Shown here: positions 1 through 6,691 of the stretch, one piece after another
Position numbering within the stretch: the stretch's first letter is position 1
Layout: each line of letters opens with the position of its first letter
Origin: Actinomycetes bacterium
GTDB lineage: Bacteria; Actinomycetota; Coriobacteriia; WRKU01; WQUG01
Length of the DNA stretch: 14,900 bases
Direction of reading: 5' to 3'
Assembly: GCA_009785855.1 (NCBI GenBank)
Contig: WQUG01000026.1
Location: 1-14,900, forward strand
Notes under the pieces: model-generated
Database searches by the model: none
What the model saw: only the letters and a program-made list of their open reading frames with translations
What the model was told of the DNA's origin: nothing
Position numbers and translations under genes: made by a program

Positions 1-1299
1 TTACTGGATGTTGACGGTGATGACCAGGGTCTTCGCGCCGACACCGGCGGTGTCGGTCGCCTGCGCATAACAGAGATAGCGTCCCGGATGGGATGTGTTG
101 ACGTCGGCAAGTCCGGCCAGCGTCACCGGCAGCGCCGTGCCGTCGGCCGCCTTCGCAGCAGCGCCGCTGTCTGCGATGATGGTCGCTGGGCTCAGCGTCG
201 TGCCTGTCGCGTAGCTTAGGCTGGGGCGCGCCACCGTGATCACGGGGCGCTGGGGCGCGGGGGCTGCCTGCGGCGTCTGCTGCGCCGCCGGCTGCGCTGT
301 GGCGCCCTCTGCGGCCGGCTTCTGCGCGGGTACCTGCGCCGGGGCAGGGGCTGGAGCCGGTGCCGGTGTCGCCTGCGAGGCCGGTACCGGTGACGGCGCT
401 GCGGCAGAAGCAGGAGCGGTGTTGTGGCGATAGAGCGCATAGCCGCTGCCGGCGACCAGCATCAGCGCTGCTGCTGCAAGCGCGATCTTGCCAAAGATGG
501 ACAGACCTTCCCGGGCAGGTAGCGGCGACGACTTTCCGGCGGCGCCGTCGGCAAAGACCCGCAGGCGCGCTGCGGTCGTCGGGTCGGCGCCCGCCGAGAT
601 GAGCATCGGCGCCACGGCCGCAAGTCCCAGAGTGATCTCGCGCTGGATGCGGGTGTCGGCGTGTTTGTCCTTCGCGTCCTGGAAGACCTGGCGCATCAGG
701 TGGTCGGGTTCTGCTGCGGAGGCCTCCTCGGGCGTCAGCAGCTTCTGCAGGGACGCGCGCGCGTCATGGAGGCGCTTGCGTACCGCCGAGGGACTGACGT
801 CCTGGATCTGGGCGATCTCTTCAGTGGAAAGGCCGACGTAGTAGAAGAAGAGCAGGGTGTCTGCCTGCACGTCGGAGAGCTGGGCGATGTGCGCGAGCAT
901 CTCGGCGCGGCGCTCGGATGAGAGCAGGGCGTCTTCTGGGCTGGGGGTCGCAGAGGCGATGGACGCACTCTCTTCCTCGAAGGGCGCAGCTGATTCGGCC
1001 TGCTGGCGGCGGGCGAACTTCTCGCGTTGGATGCGACACTGGGTCGAGGCCAGGCGATAGAGCCAGGCCTGGAAGGCCTGCGGATCGCGCAGCTCGCCCA
1101 GTTTGAGCAGCAGTTGCAGGAAGACCTCCTGCGTGACGTCGAGCGCCTCGTCAGAGCCGTACAGGCGCTTGCGCACGTAGTGATAGATCGGCAGGCTGTA
1201 GAGCTGGTAGAGCTTGAGCAAGGCGTCCTGTGAGCCCTGCTGAGCAGACTCGACCAGGGCCGCTATCTGTTTGTGATCGGTCTTCCCCCGTATGCCCAC
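1..1299 (-). CDS. Membrane-anchored sigma-70 family factor with C-terminal Ig-like domain
   Basis: The 432-residue product has the two DNA/RNA polymerase-binding modules of an ECF-like sigma factor: region 2 at about residues 16-96 (with DVTQEVFLQLLLKL and WLYRLAST) and region 4 at about 129-188 (a helix-turn-helix around LSTEEIAQIQDVSPSAVRKR). After a linker comes one hydrophobic helix at about 271-290, a Pro/Ala-rich stretch at about 294-351, and a terminal domain at 352-432. That last domain resembles bacterial surface Ig-like repeats of the DUF5011 type (PVITV...SHPGRYLCYAQATDTAG). Predicted topology is sigma domains in the cytoplasm and Ig domain outside. The frame stays open upstream, but I chose the GTG at 1299: it follows AAGGAGG at 1311-1317 and lies just downstream of a strong promoter that the longer version would swallow. 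The stop is TAA at 1-3. The target regulon is unknown. The domain calls are by eye; the sigma part is secure, the Ig part likely. Confidence 0.85.
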   Translation of the reverse strand: MGIRGKTDHKQIAALVESAQQGSQDALLKLYQLYSLPIYHYVRKRLYGSDEALDVTQEVFLQLLLKLGELRDPQAFQAWLYRLASTQCRIQREKFARRQQAESAAPFEEESASIASATPSPEDALLSSERRAEMLAHIAQLSDVQADTLLFFYYVGLSTEEIAQIQDVSPSAVRKRLHDARASLQKLLTPEEASAAEPDHLMRQVFQDAKDKHADTRIQREITLGLAAVAPMLISAGADPTTAARLRVFADGAAGKSSPLPAREGLSIFGKIALAAAALMLVAGSGYALYRHNTAPASAAAPSPVPASQATPAPAPAPAPAQVPAQKPAAEGATAQPAAQQTPQAAPAPQRPVITVARPSLSYATGTTLSPATIIADSGAAAKAADGTALPVTLAGLADVNTSHPGRYLCYAQATDTAGVGAKTLVITVNIQ

Positions 1300-1354
1300 T
1301 ATCGATTCCCCCTCCTTGGTACTTTCGTCTGGTGACGCCCCTCTGGCGCCTTCT

Positions 1355-1383
1355 ATTATATCTAAGGAGTATCGCTGCGCCAA
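1355..1383 (-). promoter_or_regulatory. Housekeeping-type promoter of the sigma-factor gene
   Basis: Read on the minus strand, TTGGCG (1383-1378) and a perfect TATAAT (1360-1355) are separated by exactly 17 bases. Transcription would start near 1348, leaving a leader of roughly 50 bases that contains the AAGGAGG ribosome-binding site (1317-1311) before the GTG at 1299. It suggests that this sigma gene is transcribed by the main sigma factor independently of the hicAB genes upstream. No ECF-type -35 (GGAAC-like) was noticed, so direct autoregulation is not evident. Confidence 0.6.
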
Positions 1384-1444
1384 GAATGTTACCTGCCTGT
1401 TGGACGGCGGGGTCGATGGTCGATTGCCAAAGTAAACGCAACGC

Positions 1445-1933
1445 CTATCCTGTGATGAGGACCGGCAGTTGAGCAGACGTGGCTTTTGACCTGGACACGG
1501 CACGCGACTTACGATATTCATCGACGCTCCACCGGGCTATCTGCAGGTCTCTCCCCCGCTTCCTGCTCTCCAGTCTGCCGCTCAAGACCAACTGTCGCAC
1601 CCGGGATGGATTGACTCCCAGAAGTTCGCCCGCTTCTGTGGTGGTCAGATACGGTTCGCCGACCGACACATACCGCGGGTCGACGGTCACGGCAACAGGA
1701 AACGTCATCGCTGCTTCATCCCCTTGCCGTTCAACTTGTATCGGCGAGGGGTCGGGGATGTCTTCCTGTGAGGCGATACAGTCCTCGATATAAAGTGCCA
1801 TGGCCTCCGTGATGTTCTCTACTGACTCCCGCAAGGTCTCCCCCTGGGAAAAACATCCGGGAAGATCAGGAACTTCAACAGAAAAGCCACCGATACCCTC
1901 GGGCGTGAACACCACGTTATAGATGTAGTCCAT
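1445..1933 (-). CDS. hicB: HicB-family antitoxin with C-terminal helix-turn-helix
   Basis: The 162-residue protein starts with the HicB partial RNase H fold (residues 1-70, including VPDLPGCFSQGETLRESVENI), which in the family binds and neutralises HicA. After a linker, residues about 94-140 form a helix-turn-helix of the MerR/excisionase style (YLTTTEAGELLGVNPSRVRQL...GRDLQIARWSVDEYRKS), expected to bind the operon's own operator. This two-domain layout matches antitoxins that repress their own promoter. The ATG at 1933 lies 13 bases after the hicA stop and is preceded by AAGGGG. The tail of about 20 residues after the HTH has no recognisable motif. The family call is confident; autorepression is inferred from the family. 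Confidence 0.88.
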   Translation of the reverse strand: MDYIYNVVFTPEGIGGFSVEVPDLPGCFSQGETLRESVENITEAMALYIEDCIASQEDIPDPSPIQVERQGDEAAMTFPVAVTVDPRYVSVGEPYLTTTEAGELLGVNPSRVRQLVLSGRLESRKRGRDLQIARWSVDEYRKSRAVSRSKATSAQLPVLITG

Positions 1934-1946
1934 CGCTGTGATCCCC

Positions 1947-2141
1947 TTACTCCCATCCCGCAGATCTTGCGATGCTCCGGTAGGTTCCTGGCTTCAGGTC
2001 ATCGCTGAGTTTCCCGGGAACAACAAGAGCTCCGTGCCCTGCTTTCTTATACTTCCGATGTGACCCTTTGCCACCACGAGTCAACTCCCACCCGTCAGCC
2101 TCCAGGCGCAAGATCACCTCCCGAACCTTATGCACGGGCAT
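1947..2141 (-). CDS. hicA: HicA-family mRNA interferase toxin
   Basis: This small basic protein (64 residues from the ATG at 2141) has the HicA double-stranded-RNA-binding-like fold. It begins with a helix (KVREVILRLEADGW), continues with ELTRGGKGSHRKYKK, whose His28 matches the catalytic histidine of the family, and ends with VVPGKLSDDLKPGTYRSIARSAGW. HicA toxins cleave mRNA and are held inactive by the adjacent HicB. An alternative TTG start at 2156 would add MIGRR; MPVHKV looks more like family N-termini, though neither start has a good ribosome-binding site. The gene begins inside the 3' end of the upstream nuclease gene (stop at 2128), so translation is probably coupled to it. Confidence 0.88.
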   Translation of the reverse strand: MPVHKVREVILRLEADGWELTRGGKGSHRKYKKAGHGALVVPGKLSDDLKPGTYRSIARSAGWE

Positions 2142-3213
2142 GCGGCGACCGATCAAGCGTATTTCTCATTTTAACGCATGGGTTAGTTATTGGCAAACCC
2201 TTTTCCGGGATCGCCTCAGCAAGCTCCTTCAGCTCGCGCAGTTTCGAAGTAAGCAGTGTCTTATCCGGCAAGTGCAGTTGATATTCCGCCACATGCGCGG
2301 GTGAAAGACTTCTGCTGAGCGCATACTCAACGACTGTGTCGTTCTTCCCTGCGCACAGAATCAATCCGATGCTTGGATTCTCGCCAGGCTTGCGGACGTC
2401 GCGATCCAGAGCCTCCAGATAGAACTCCAGCTGACCCAAGTGTTCGGGCTTGAAGTCAGTAATCTTAAGCTCGATTGCCACAAGACACGACAGCTCGCGG
2501 TTGAAGAACAGCAGGTCGATGTGGAAGTCCTCGTTTCCGACCTGAAGACGATACTCTTCGCCGACGAAACTGAAGTCCTTACCAAACTCCAGAATAAAGT
2601 TGCGGATGTTCGCTACGATGGATTTCCGTAACTCTGTTTCTTTGTGGTTTTCGGGGATATCGAGAAACTCCAGGATGTAGCTATCTCGGAGAGCCGGGAG
2701 GGTTGCTGCTTTGGTGCTGACCAACCTGCTACGCCCCTTGGAGAGCACTGTGCGCTCAAACAGCATACTATCGATTTGACGCGCAAGTTCGCGCTTAGAA
2801 TAACTGTTCTTTTTGCAAAGAAGCACATAGAATTCCCGAGCTTCTTCGGTCTTCGCTCTTTCAATGATCAACAGGTTCTGTGTCCATCCAATTTCTCGCA
2901 CCAGTGGTGCGAGTCTTTCATTGTCACAATAAATCTCATAGAATTGACGCATACGCCAGAGATTTGATGCTGAAAAACCTTTGATTTCAGGATGCTCAAT
3001 TTGGATGAATCGAGCAAAATCAGAGACAACCGCTCTGCCCCATTTCCCTTGCCTGATCTTGTCGCTGATATAGCCGCCCACCTCCCAGTAAAGTGAGATC
3101 AACTCACGGTTGACTGCGTAAAAAGCATTCACCCGTGCTTGTTCGATCAGCGCTATGATCTCAAGATAATCTGCCTGACCATTTTGCTGGGTCTCAAGAT
3201 TTTGTGAAGCCAT
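2128..3213 (-). CDS. DUF1016/YhcG-family PD-(D/E)XK nuclease
   Basis: The 361-residue product has the N-terminal DUF1016 helical region (about 15-165, with LYWEVGGYISDKI, GFSASNLWRMRQFYEIY, LVREIGWTQNLL and AREFYV) followed by a PD-(D/E)XK nuclease domain at about 175-330. Visible catalytic-type residues are Asp233 (FHIDLLFFN), Glu248/Lys250 (IELK) and Gln261 (LGQLEFY). The family is widespread, patchily distributed and often linked to restriction or mobile regions; its exact role is poorly known. I start at the ATG at 3213 because GGGAG sits 5-6 bases before it; earlier in-frame starts at 3243, 3240 and 3282 lack one. About 25 residues after the usual family end (PEKGLPITN...) run into the start of hicA. 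The region is more A+T-rich than its neighbours, which suggests transfer. Confidence 0.85.
   Translation of the reverse strand: MASQNLETQQNGQADYLEIIALIEQARVNAFYAVNRELISLYWEVGGYISDKIRQGKWGRAVVSDFARFIQIEHPEIKGFSASNLWRMRQFYEIYCDNERLAPLVREIGWTQNLLIIERAKTEEAREFYVLLCKKNSYSKRELARQIDSMLFERTVLSKGRSRLVSTKAATLPALRDSYILEFLDIPENHKETELRKSIVANIRNFILEFGKDFSFVGEEYRLQVGNEDFHIDLLFFNRELSCLVAIELKITDFKPEHLGQLEFYLEALDRDVRKPGENPSIGLILCAGKNDTVVEYALSRSLSPAHVAEYQLHLPDKTLLTSKLRELKELAEAIPEKGLPITNPCVKMRNTLDRSPHARA
2895..2913. repeat. 19-base perfect palindrome inside the nuclease gene
   Basis: CTCGCACCAGTGGTGCGAG has two 9-base arms around one central base. It encodes part of the LAPLVREI stretch of the DUF1016 protein. 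With its flanks (2891-2924) it matches 3464-3497 at 29 of 34 positions, and four of the five differences form two compensated base pairs within the palindrome. Confidence 0.7.
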
Positions 3214-3463
3214 TGATTCTCCCGGGTCGTGATCTGCCATCATGGTTCGTATGCCCGCCCACTGATCTTTTCGGGCCAGCACAGCAGAAAGAACGAACCG
3301 CTTGAGAGGATAACAGGCGACCCTTAAGCAGAATTTACCTGGAACTTACACGCAATCGGACGATACGGGTTTCAAGCCTTTGACCTGTAGCTTTAGGATT
3401 CGATCGTTGTTTCGCTTCATACAAACTCCATAATCAGCTCCGTGAATTTGCACACAGCAAGTG

Positions 3464-3497
3464 ATTTCTCGCGACAGTGTCGCGAGTATTTCATTGT
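3464..3497 (-). pseudogene. Short relic of a DUF1016-type gene, or a dispersed palindromic element
   Basis: On the minus strand these bases read NEILATLSREI in the same codon phase as NERLAPLVREI of the intact nuclease, matching 29 of 34 bases. The resemblance fades on both sides, and an in-frame TGA lies further upstream. It may be all that remains of a second DUF1016 gene, or a mobile palindrome that also lies inside the gene. The compensated differences favour conservation of the palindrome as such. Confidence 0.4.
3468..3486. repeat. 19-base perfect palindrome upstream of the nuclease-hicAB operon
   Basis: CTCGCGACAGTGTCGCGAG has 9-base arms around a single G. It lies about 255 bases upstream of the nuclease start codon. 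It could be a regulator-binding site or a structural repeat; no T-run follows, so it does not look like a terminator. Confidence 0.65.
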
Positions 3498-3554
3498 AGA
3501 CACTCAATTGCAGAGATCAGGAGAGTCGATGGCACAAAATCGACGAAAGGCAGG

Positions 3555-3567
3555 GCGCCTCAGGCGC
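3555..3567 (-). terminator. Weak hairpin at the end of the quinate dehydrogenase-like gene
   Basis: GCGCC-TCA-GGCGC forms a 5-base stem that spans the stop codon. On the minus strand it is followed only by a broken T-rich stretch, so it is a poor intrinsic terminator at best. It is the only candidate seen between the coaX operon and the accessory island. Confidence 0.2.
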
Positions 3568-4489
3568 TTTGGAGGTGCGCCACATCCGGCTCGAAGTGCA
3601 GCTCGTCGAGCAGCTCCAGATAGCGCTCGGGCTCCAGGCGCCCGGTCGCGCCGACGCTGGCGATGAGCAGGGCCTCCATGACGTTCGTGCCGAAGCTGCG
3701 CCCGTCCAGGCGCGGCGTGGTGGTCACGAGCAGGTCGACGCCACTTGCGCGCAGGCGATCGAGGTCAGCTGGCGTCGTCGTGTTCGTGACGACGGTCGTG
3801 CCCTTCAGATCGTCGGGCATGTATTTGACCACGTACTTGTAGTCGCCCACGATGATCTCGCTGGCGTAGTAGATCGCATCGGTGCGGGGGCTGCGTTTGA
3901 CGGCCGTGTCCTCGTCGCTTTCCGCCGGATAGAGCCAGGCGAAGGGCAGCTGGATGACGAGCGGCGCCAGCAGGCGGATCGCCCGCTTGAGCAGGCGGCG
4001 GCTGTGGATCATGGCCGGGATCCCCAAGACGTAGAGCAGGTCGCCATACGAGACGTCGGCGCCGGCGTCGGCGAAGGCCATCGCGATGCCCCAGCGGTCG
4101 ACCGCCGAGGTGACGAGCACCCGCTTGTGCGTCAGGTCGCAGCCGAGCTCGCGCTGCAGGTAGTCTGCCGTCGCGCCTTCGACCGCGCCCTTCAGCCCGG
4201 TCCCGTCGACCAGCGCCTTGTGGGTGACGAGTTTCGCGAGCGGCTTCATCTCGCGCAGGTGATAGCTCTTGCCCGCGGCGTTGAGGAACAGGTCGGTGCC
4301 CCCGAGCCCGATGGCCGCGACCTCGTCGTCTGCGTCAAGCTCGCTGAGCAGCTTCTTGAGCGCGTCCAAGTCGCCGTCCGTGCCGCGCCGCGAGACCTCG
4401 ATGTCCTCGCCGCGGACCTTGACGATGACCCGGTGGTCGCGCTTGCTCGAACCCAATGACGCTGATACTACTTTTTTGATCGGTCCCAC
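3560..4489 (-). CDS. Quinate 5-dehydrogenase-like (shikimate dehydrogenase-related) protein
   Basis: The 309-residue protein resembles proteins annotated as quinate 5-dehydrogenase in anaerobes. Recognised stretches are the N-terminal KKVVSASLGSSKRDH, the GLGGTDLFL block at about 60-69, and a possible nucleotide-binding region at about 123-157 (RVLVTSAVDRWGIAMAFADA). A C-terminal part contains DDLKGTTVVTNTTTPAD and LLVTTTPRLDGRSFGTNVMEA. The biochemical role of the family is uncertain, and I would not assume quinate is the substrate. The GTG at 4489 starts the protein next to the conserved KKVVSASLGSSKRDH, but its ribosome-binding site is poor. It overlaps the last 22 bases of the regulator gene, so coupled translation is likely. 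Longer forms run only through out-of-frame regulator sequence. Confidence 0.65.
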   Translation of the reverse strand: MGPIKKVVSASLGSSKRDHRVIVKVRGEDIEVSRRGTDGDLDALKKLLSELDADDEVAAIGLGGTDLFLNAAGKSYHLREMKPLAKLVTHKALVDGTGLKGAVEGATADYLQRELGCDLTHKRVLVTSAVDRWGIAMAFADAGADVSYGDLLYVLGIPAMIHSRRLLKRAIRLLAPLVIQLPFAWLYPAESDEDTAVKRSPRTDAIYYASEIIVGDYKYVVKYMPDDLKGTTVVTNTTTPADLDRLRASGVDLLVTTTPRLDGRSFGTNVMEALLIASVGATGRLEPERYLELLDELHFEPDVAHLQSA

Positions 4490-5118
4490 TCCTTCACCAG
4501 TTGGGCGGCCCCGGAGAGCGCCCGTCGCCCCTGCTTGCGGATGCGGCGCATGCCGCGCGGGGCCTCGTCGCTGCTGTCGTTGCTGTTGCCGCCGCTGCGC
4601 AGCCCGCACAGTATCGCCTCGACCTCGCTGAGGTCGACATGGGCGTCGGCGGTAAGCGGACTTGTCCCCAGGCAGATACCGATGAGCTCAGCTTCTACGA
4701 TACGCCGGATCGTCTCGATGCGCCAGTCGCTTGCCAGCACCAGGACCACGTCGAAGTCCTGGAGCGCCGCGATCGTATCGAGCGTGCGGTTGAACAGCTG
4801 GGCCGGATCGTCGAAGCCGGCGTGCTCGCGTTCCTGCTGTGAGAAGGCGAGCGTGAACTCGACGCCGAAGCGATCCGCCAACTCACGCAGGTCGTCGCCG
4901 TTGTCGACCGGGAAGGCGATGATGGCCACGCGGGAGCCGCGCCTCAGCTCGCCTAAGGTCTCAAGGTTGCTGACGAAGGTACGCGGGACGCCGGCCACAT
5001 GGGAAGCCTCGCGTTGCGTGGCGCCACCGGCGCGCTCCTGCAGGATCGCATCGAGCGCCGTCAGGATCTTCTCGCGACTGACCAGCTTGTCACCGATGCG
5101 ATAGAGCTCAGCGGGCAT
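4468..5118 (-). CDS. Helix-turn-helix transcriptional regulator
   Basis: This 216-residue protein has an N-terminal helix-turn-helix at about residues 13-57 (SREKILTALDAILQERAGGATQREASHVAGVPRTFVSNLE). A C-terminal domain at about 62-175 follows, with alternating strands and helices (RVAIIAFPVDNGDDLRELA, DFDVVLVLASDWRIETIRR, ELIGICLGTSPLT) suggestive of a ligand-binding or Rossmann-like fold. A polar, basic tail ends the protein. It is sandwiched between coaX (11-base overlap at 5108-5118) and the quinate dehydrogenase-like gene (22-base overlap). It probably regulates the dehydrogenase-like gene or this operon, possibly in response to a metabolite. The ligand cannot be read from the sequence. 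Confidence 0.65.
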   Translation of the reverse strand: MPAELYRIGDKLVSREKILTALDAILQERAGGATQREASHVAGVPRTFVSNLETLGELRRGSRVAIIAFPVDNGDDLRELADRFGVEFTLAFSQQEREHAGFDDPAQLFNRTLDTIAALQDFDVVLVLASDWRIETIRRIVEAELIGICLGTSPLTADAHVDLSEVEAILCGLRSGGNSNDSSDEAPRGMRRIRKQGRRALSGAAQLVKEWDRSKK

Positions 5119-5893
5119 CCTTGGACGCCCTCTCTGCCAACAGATACAGCCCCACCAGGGTCAGCGTCGGATCTATCGCGGTGATCGTGCGCGCGTGAGG
5201 AGCGACAAGGGGCGCCAGGCCGCCGGTCGCCACGACCGGCACGGCGCCGGGATCTGCGCCCAGCTCCTCGATGATACGGGTGGTCAGCCCGTCGACCTTG
5301 GCGGCTTCGCCCAGCACCAGCCCTGCGCGCAGGGCGTCCTCGGTCGTCGTGGCGATGATGCGCGAGGGGGCGGCCAGGTCGACTTCGACCAAACGCGCCG
5401 CCTTCGCGGCCAGGGCGTCGGCGCTGAGCTGGAGTCCGGCAGAGATAGGTCCGCCGATGAAGTGGCCCGCTTCGTCGATGACGTCGAAGTTGGTCGCCGT
5501 ACCGAAGTCGACCACGACAGATGGCGCGCCGTAGCCTTGCCTTGCGGCGAGCGCGTTGGCCAGACGATCGGCTCCGGTCCGGGCGCACTGCTCCGGAGTC
5601 AGGCCGAGGTCTGCGGGCACGAGCTCTGCGGCGCACAGCGGCGCCGGAAGGCCGAGGGCCGCGCAGGCGCCGGTCCAGGCGCGCGCCAGCGCGGGGACCA
5701 CCGAACACACACAGGCCACGGTGATGTCTGCGGGAGCCAGCGCGCCGCCCGTCAGGAGCGCGGAGAGCTGCGTCGCCAGTTCGTCTGCGGTCGCGCGGGT
5801 CCGCGTGGACAGGCGCCAGATGCTCCGTGGTCCAGGCGCATCGAAGACCCCCAGCGAGGTCTGGGTGTTTCCTATGTCAACAGCGAGTAGCAT
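5108..5893 (-). CDS. coaX: Type III pantothenate kinase
   Basis: CoaX phosphorylates pantothenate with ATP, the first step from pantothenate to coenzyme A, in the cytoplasm. The 261-residue product has the ASKHA-fold motifs of the family: DIGNT phosphate loop at 6-10, GADR at 107-110 (Asp109 is the likely catalytic base), DFGTATNFD at 129-137, GGPISAGL at 147-154 and TGG at 223-225. Its length is typical. The ATG at 5893 has no Shine-Dalgarno sequence, which fits a leaderless or near-leaderless transcript from the divergent promoter region. It heads an operon with the HTH regulator and the quinate dehydrogenase-like gene. panB and panC, which supply its substrate, lie about 4 kb away on the same strand. 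Confidence 0.95.
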   Translation of the reverse strand: MLLAVDIGNTQTSLGVFDAPGPRSIWRLSTRTRATADELATQLSALLTGGALAPADITVACVCSVVPALARAWTGACAALGLPAPLCAAELVPADLGLTPEQCARTGADRLANALAARQGYGAPSVVVDFGTATNFDVIDEAGHFIGGPISAGLQLSADALAAKAARLVEVDLAAPSRIIATTTEDALRAGLVLGEAAKVDGLTTRIIEELGADPGAVPVVATGGLAPLVAPHARTITAIDPTLTLVGLYLLAERASKDAR

Positions 5894-5896
5894 GAG

Positions 5897-5925
5897 GTAT
5901 CATGTTATCATCTTTATGCAGACAA
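5897..5925 (-). promoter_or_regulatory. Candidate coaX promoter, nearly leaderless
   Basis: On the minus strand, TTGTCT (5925-5920) and TGATAC (5902-5897) are 17 bases apart, placing the transcription start at or beside the coaX ATG (5893). A second possible -10, TAACAT (5907-5902), lies 8 bases before the ATG, as in actinobacterial leaderless promoters. Which one is used cannot be told, but both explain the missing ribosome-binding site. Confidence 0.35.
5903..5911 (+). promoter_or_regulatory. Candidate extended -10 promoter of the two-component operon
   Basis: TGTTATCAT matches the extended -10 pattern TG-N-TATAAT at five of six hexamer positions. No good -35 lies upstream. It would start a transcript near 5918, with AAGGA about 7 bases before the response-regulator ATG. 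It overlaps the candidate coaX promoter, so the two directions may compete for RNA polymerase. Confidence 0.3.
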
Positions 5926-5960
5926 CACAGCTCTGGAATCAGGGATCGAAGGATGTGACC

Positions 5961-6665
5961 ATGCAAGAGACCCCGCCTACGATATTGATCGTCGATGATG
6001 AAGCATCCATCACTGAATTCGTCAGTTACAACCTCAAGAAGGAAGGCTACCAGGTCGCCGTCGCTGCCGATGGCCCGAGCGCCCTTGAGGCCTTTGCCAG
6101 GAACAGTTTCGATCTGGTCGTACTCGACATCAATCTGCCGGGCATGAACGGCTTCGAGGTCTGCAAACACCTGCGTGAGTACTCGACCGTGCCGGTACTC
6201 TTCCTGTCTGCCCGTGACACCGAGCTCGACAAAGTCGTCGGCCTTGAGATCGGTGGCGATGACTACCTGGCCAAGCCCTTCGGCGTCCGCGAGTTCTCCG
6301 CCCGCGTCAAGGCGCTGCTGCGTCGTTCCACGACCGAGACCGCCCATGAGGCGACCGCCAACGAGATCGTCGAGGTCAGCGGCATCAAGCTCGACCAGAC
6401 CGCCCATAGCGCTCAGAGCGCCGCTGGTCCGATCGATCTGACGCCGCGCGAGTTCGAGCTGCTGAACTGCCTGATGCACCATGCGGGCAAGGTCCTCTCG
6501 CGCGAGCAGCTGCTGCGCGACGCCTGGGGCTGGGAATACCTCGTCGAGACCAAGACCGTCGACACCCACATCAAGCGTCTGCGTGACAAGCTGGAGGCCG
6601 CCAAGCTCGATCCCAGTATCGTCGAGACGGTGCGCGGCTACGGCTACCGCTTCCGCTGCGAATGA
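5961..6665 (+). CDS. PhoB/OmpR-family response regulator
   Basis: The 234-residue protein has an N-terminal receiver domain with the acidic pair Asp12/Asp13 (ILIVDDE), phosphoacceptor Asp56 (LVVLDINLPGMNG), Ser83 (FLSARD) and Lys105 (YLAKPF). A winged-helix DNA-binding domain follows at about 135-232 (IDLTPREFELLNCLM, GKVLSREQLLRDAWGWEY, TVDTHIKRLRDKLE, VRGYGYRF). The ATG at 5961 is preceded by AAGGA with 7-base spacing; longer versions of the frame would run into the divergent coaX gene. The kinase gene follows after 26 bases, so the two form a cognate pair. Its signal and targets are not readable here. Proximity to coaX does not by itself make it a CoA-pathway regulator. Confidence 0.93.
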   Translation: MQETPPTILIVDDEASITEFVSYNLKKEGYQVAVAADGPSALEAFARNSFDLVVLDINLPGMNGFEVCKHLREYSTVPVLFLSARDTELDKVVGLEIGGDDYLAKPFGVREFSARVKALLRRSTTETAHEATANEIVEVSGIKLDQTAHSAQSAAGPIDLTPREFELLNCLMHHAGKVLSREQLLRDAWGWEYLVETKTVDTHIKRLRDKLEAAKLDPSIVETVRGYGYRFRCE

Positions 6666-6691
6666 CCGCCTGAGGTCGCGCCCCCGTCTTC

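Larger units (their letters stand above)
3214..3559. other. Gene-poor stretch with a DUF1016 relic and an orphan short ORF
   Basis: This A+T-richer region separates the accessory operon from the quinate dehydrogenase-like gene. It contains a 34-base segment (3464-3497) related to part of the adjacent nuclease gene and built around a perfect 19-base palindrome. It also has a 24-codon minus-strand ORF at 3346-3420 with GGAG five bases before its ATG; its product (MKRNNDRILKLQVKGLKP...) is not recognised. No convincing -35/-10 pair for the DUF1016-hicA-hicB operon was found, although its promoter should lie here. I see no tRNA and no insertion-sequence ends. Confidence 0.5.

Noticed and set aside
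350..440. Repetitive Ala/Pro coding stretch as a separate repeat element
   Set aside because: It is simply the Pro/Ala stalk of the sigma-factor fusion, low complexity in protein and DNA.
1300..1521. 74-residue N-terminal extension of the sigma factor
   Set aside because: It covers the consensus promoter and ribosome-binding site and runs into the end of hicB; its residues do not resemble a sigma factor. The GTG at 1299 is preferred.
3442..3666. Plus-strand ORF with an AGGAG before an internal ATG at 3530
   Set aside because: It reads through the palindromic relic and then antisense through the 3' end of the quinate dehydrogenase-like gene. Its Arg/Ala-rich product looks like a frame shadow.
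3569..4459. Long plus-strand open frame of 296 codons
   Set aside because: It lies entirely antisense to a gene with a recognisable family match. Long antisense frames are expected in G+C-rich DNA.
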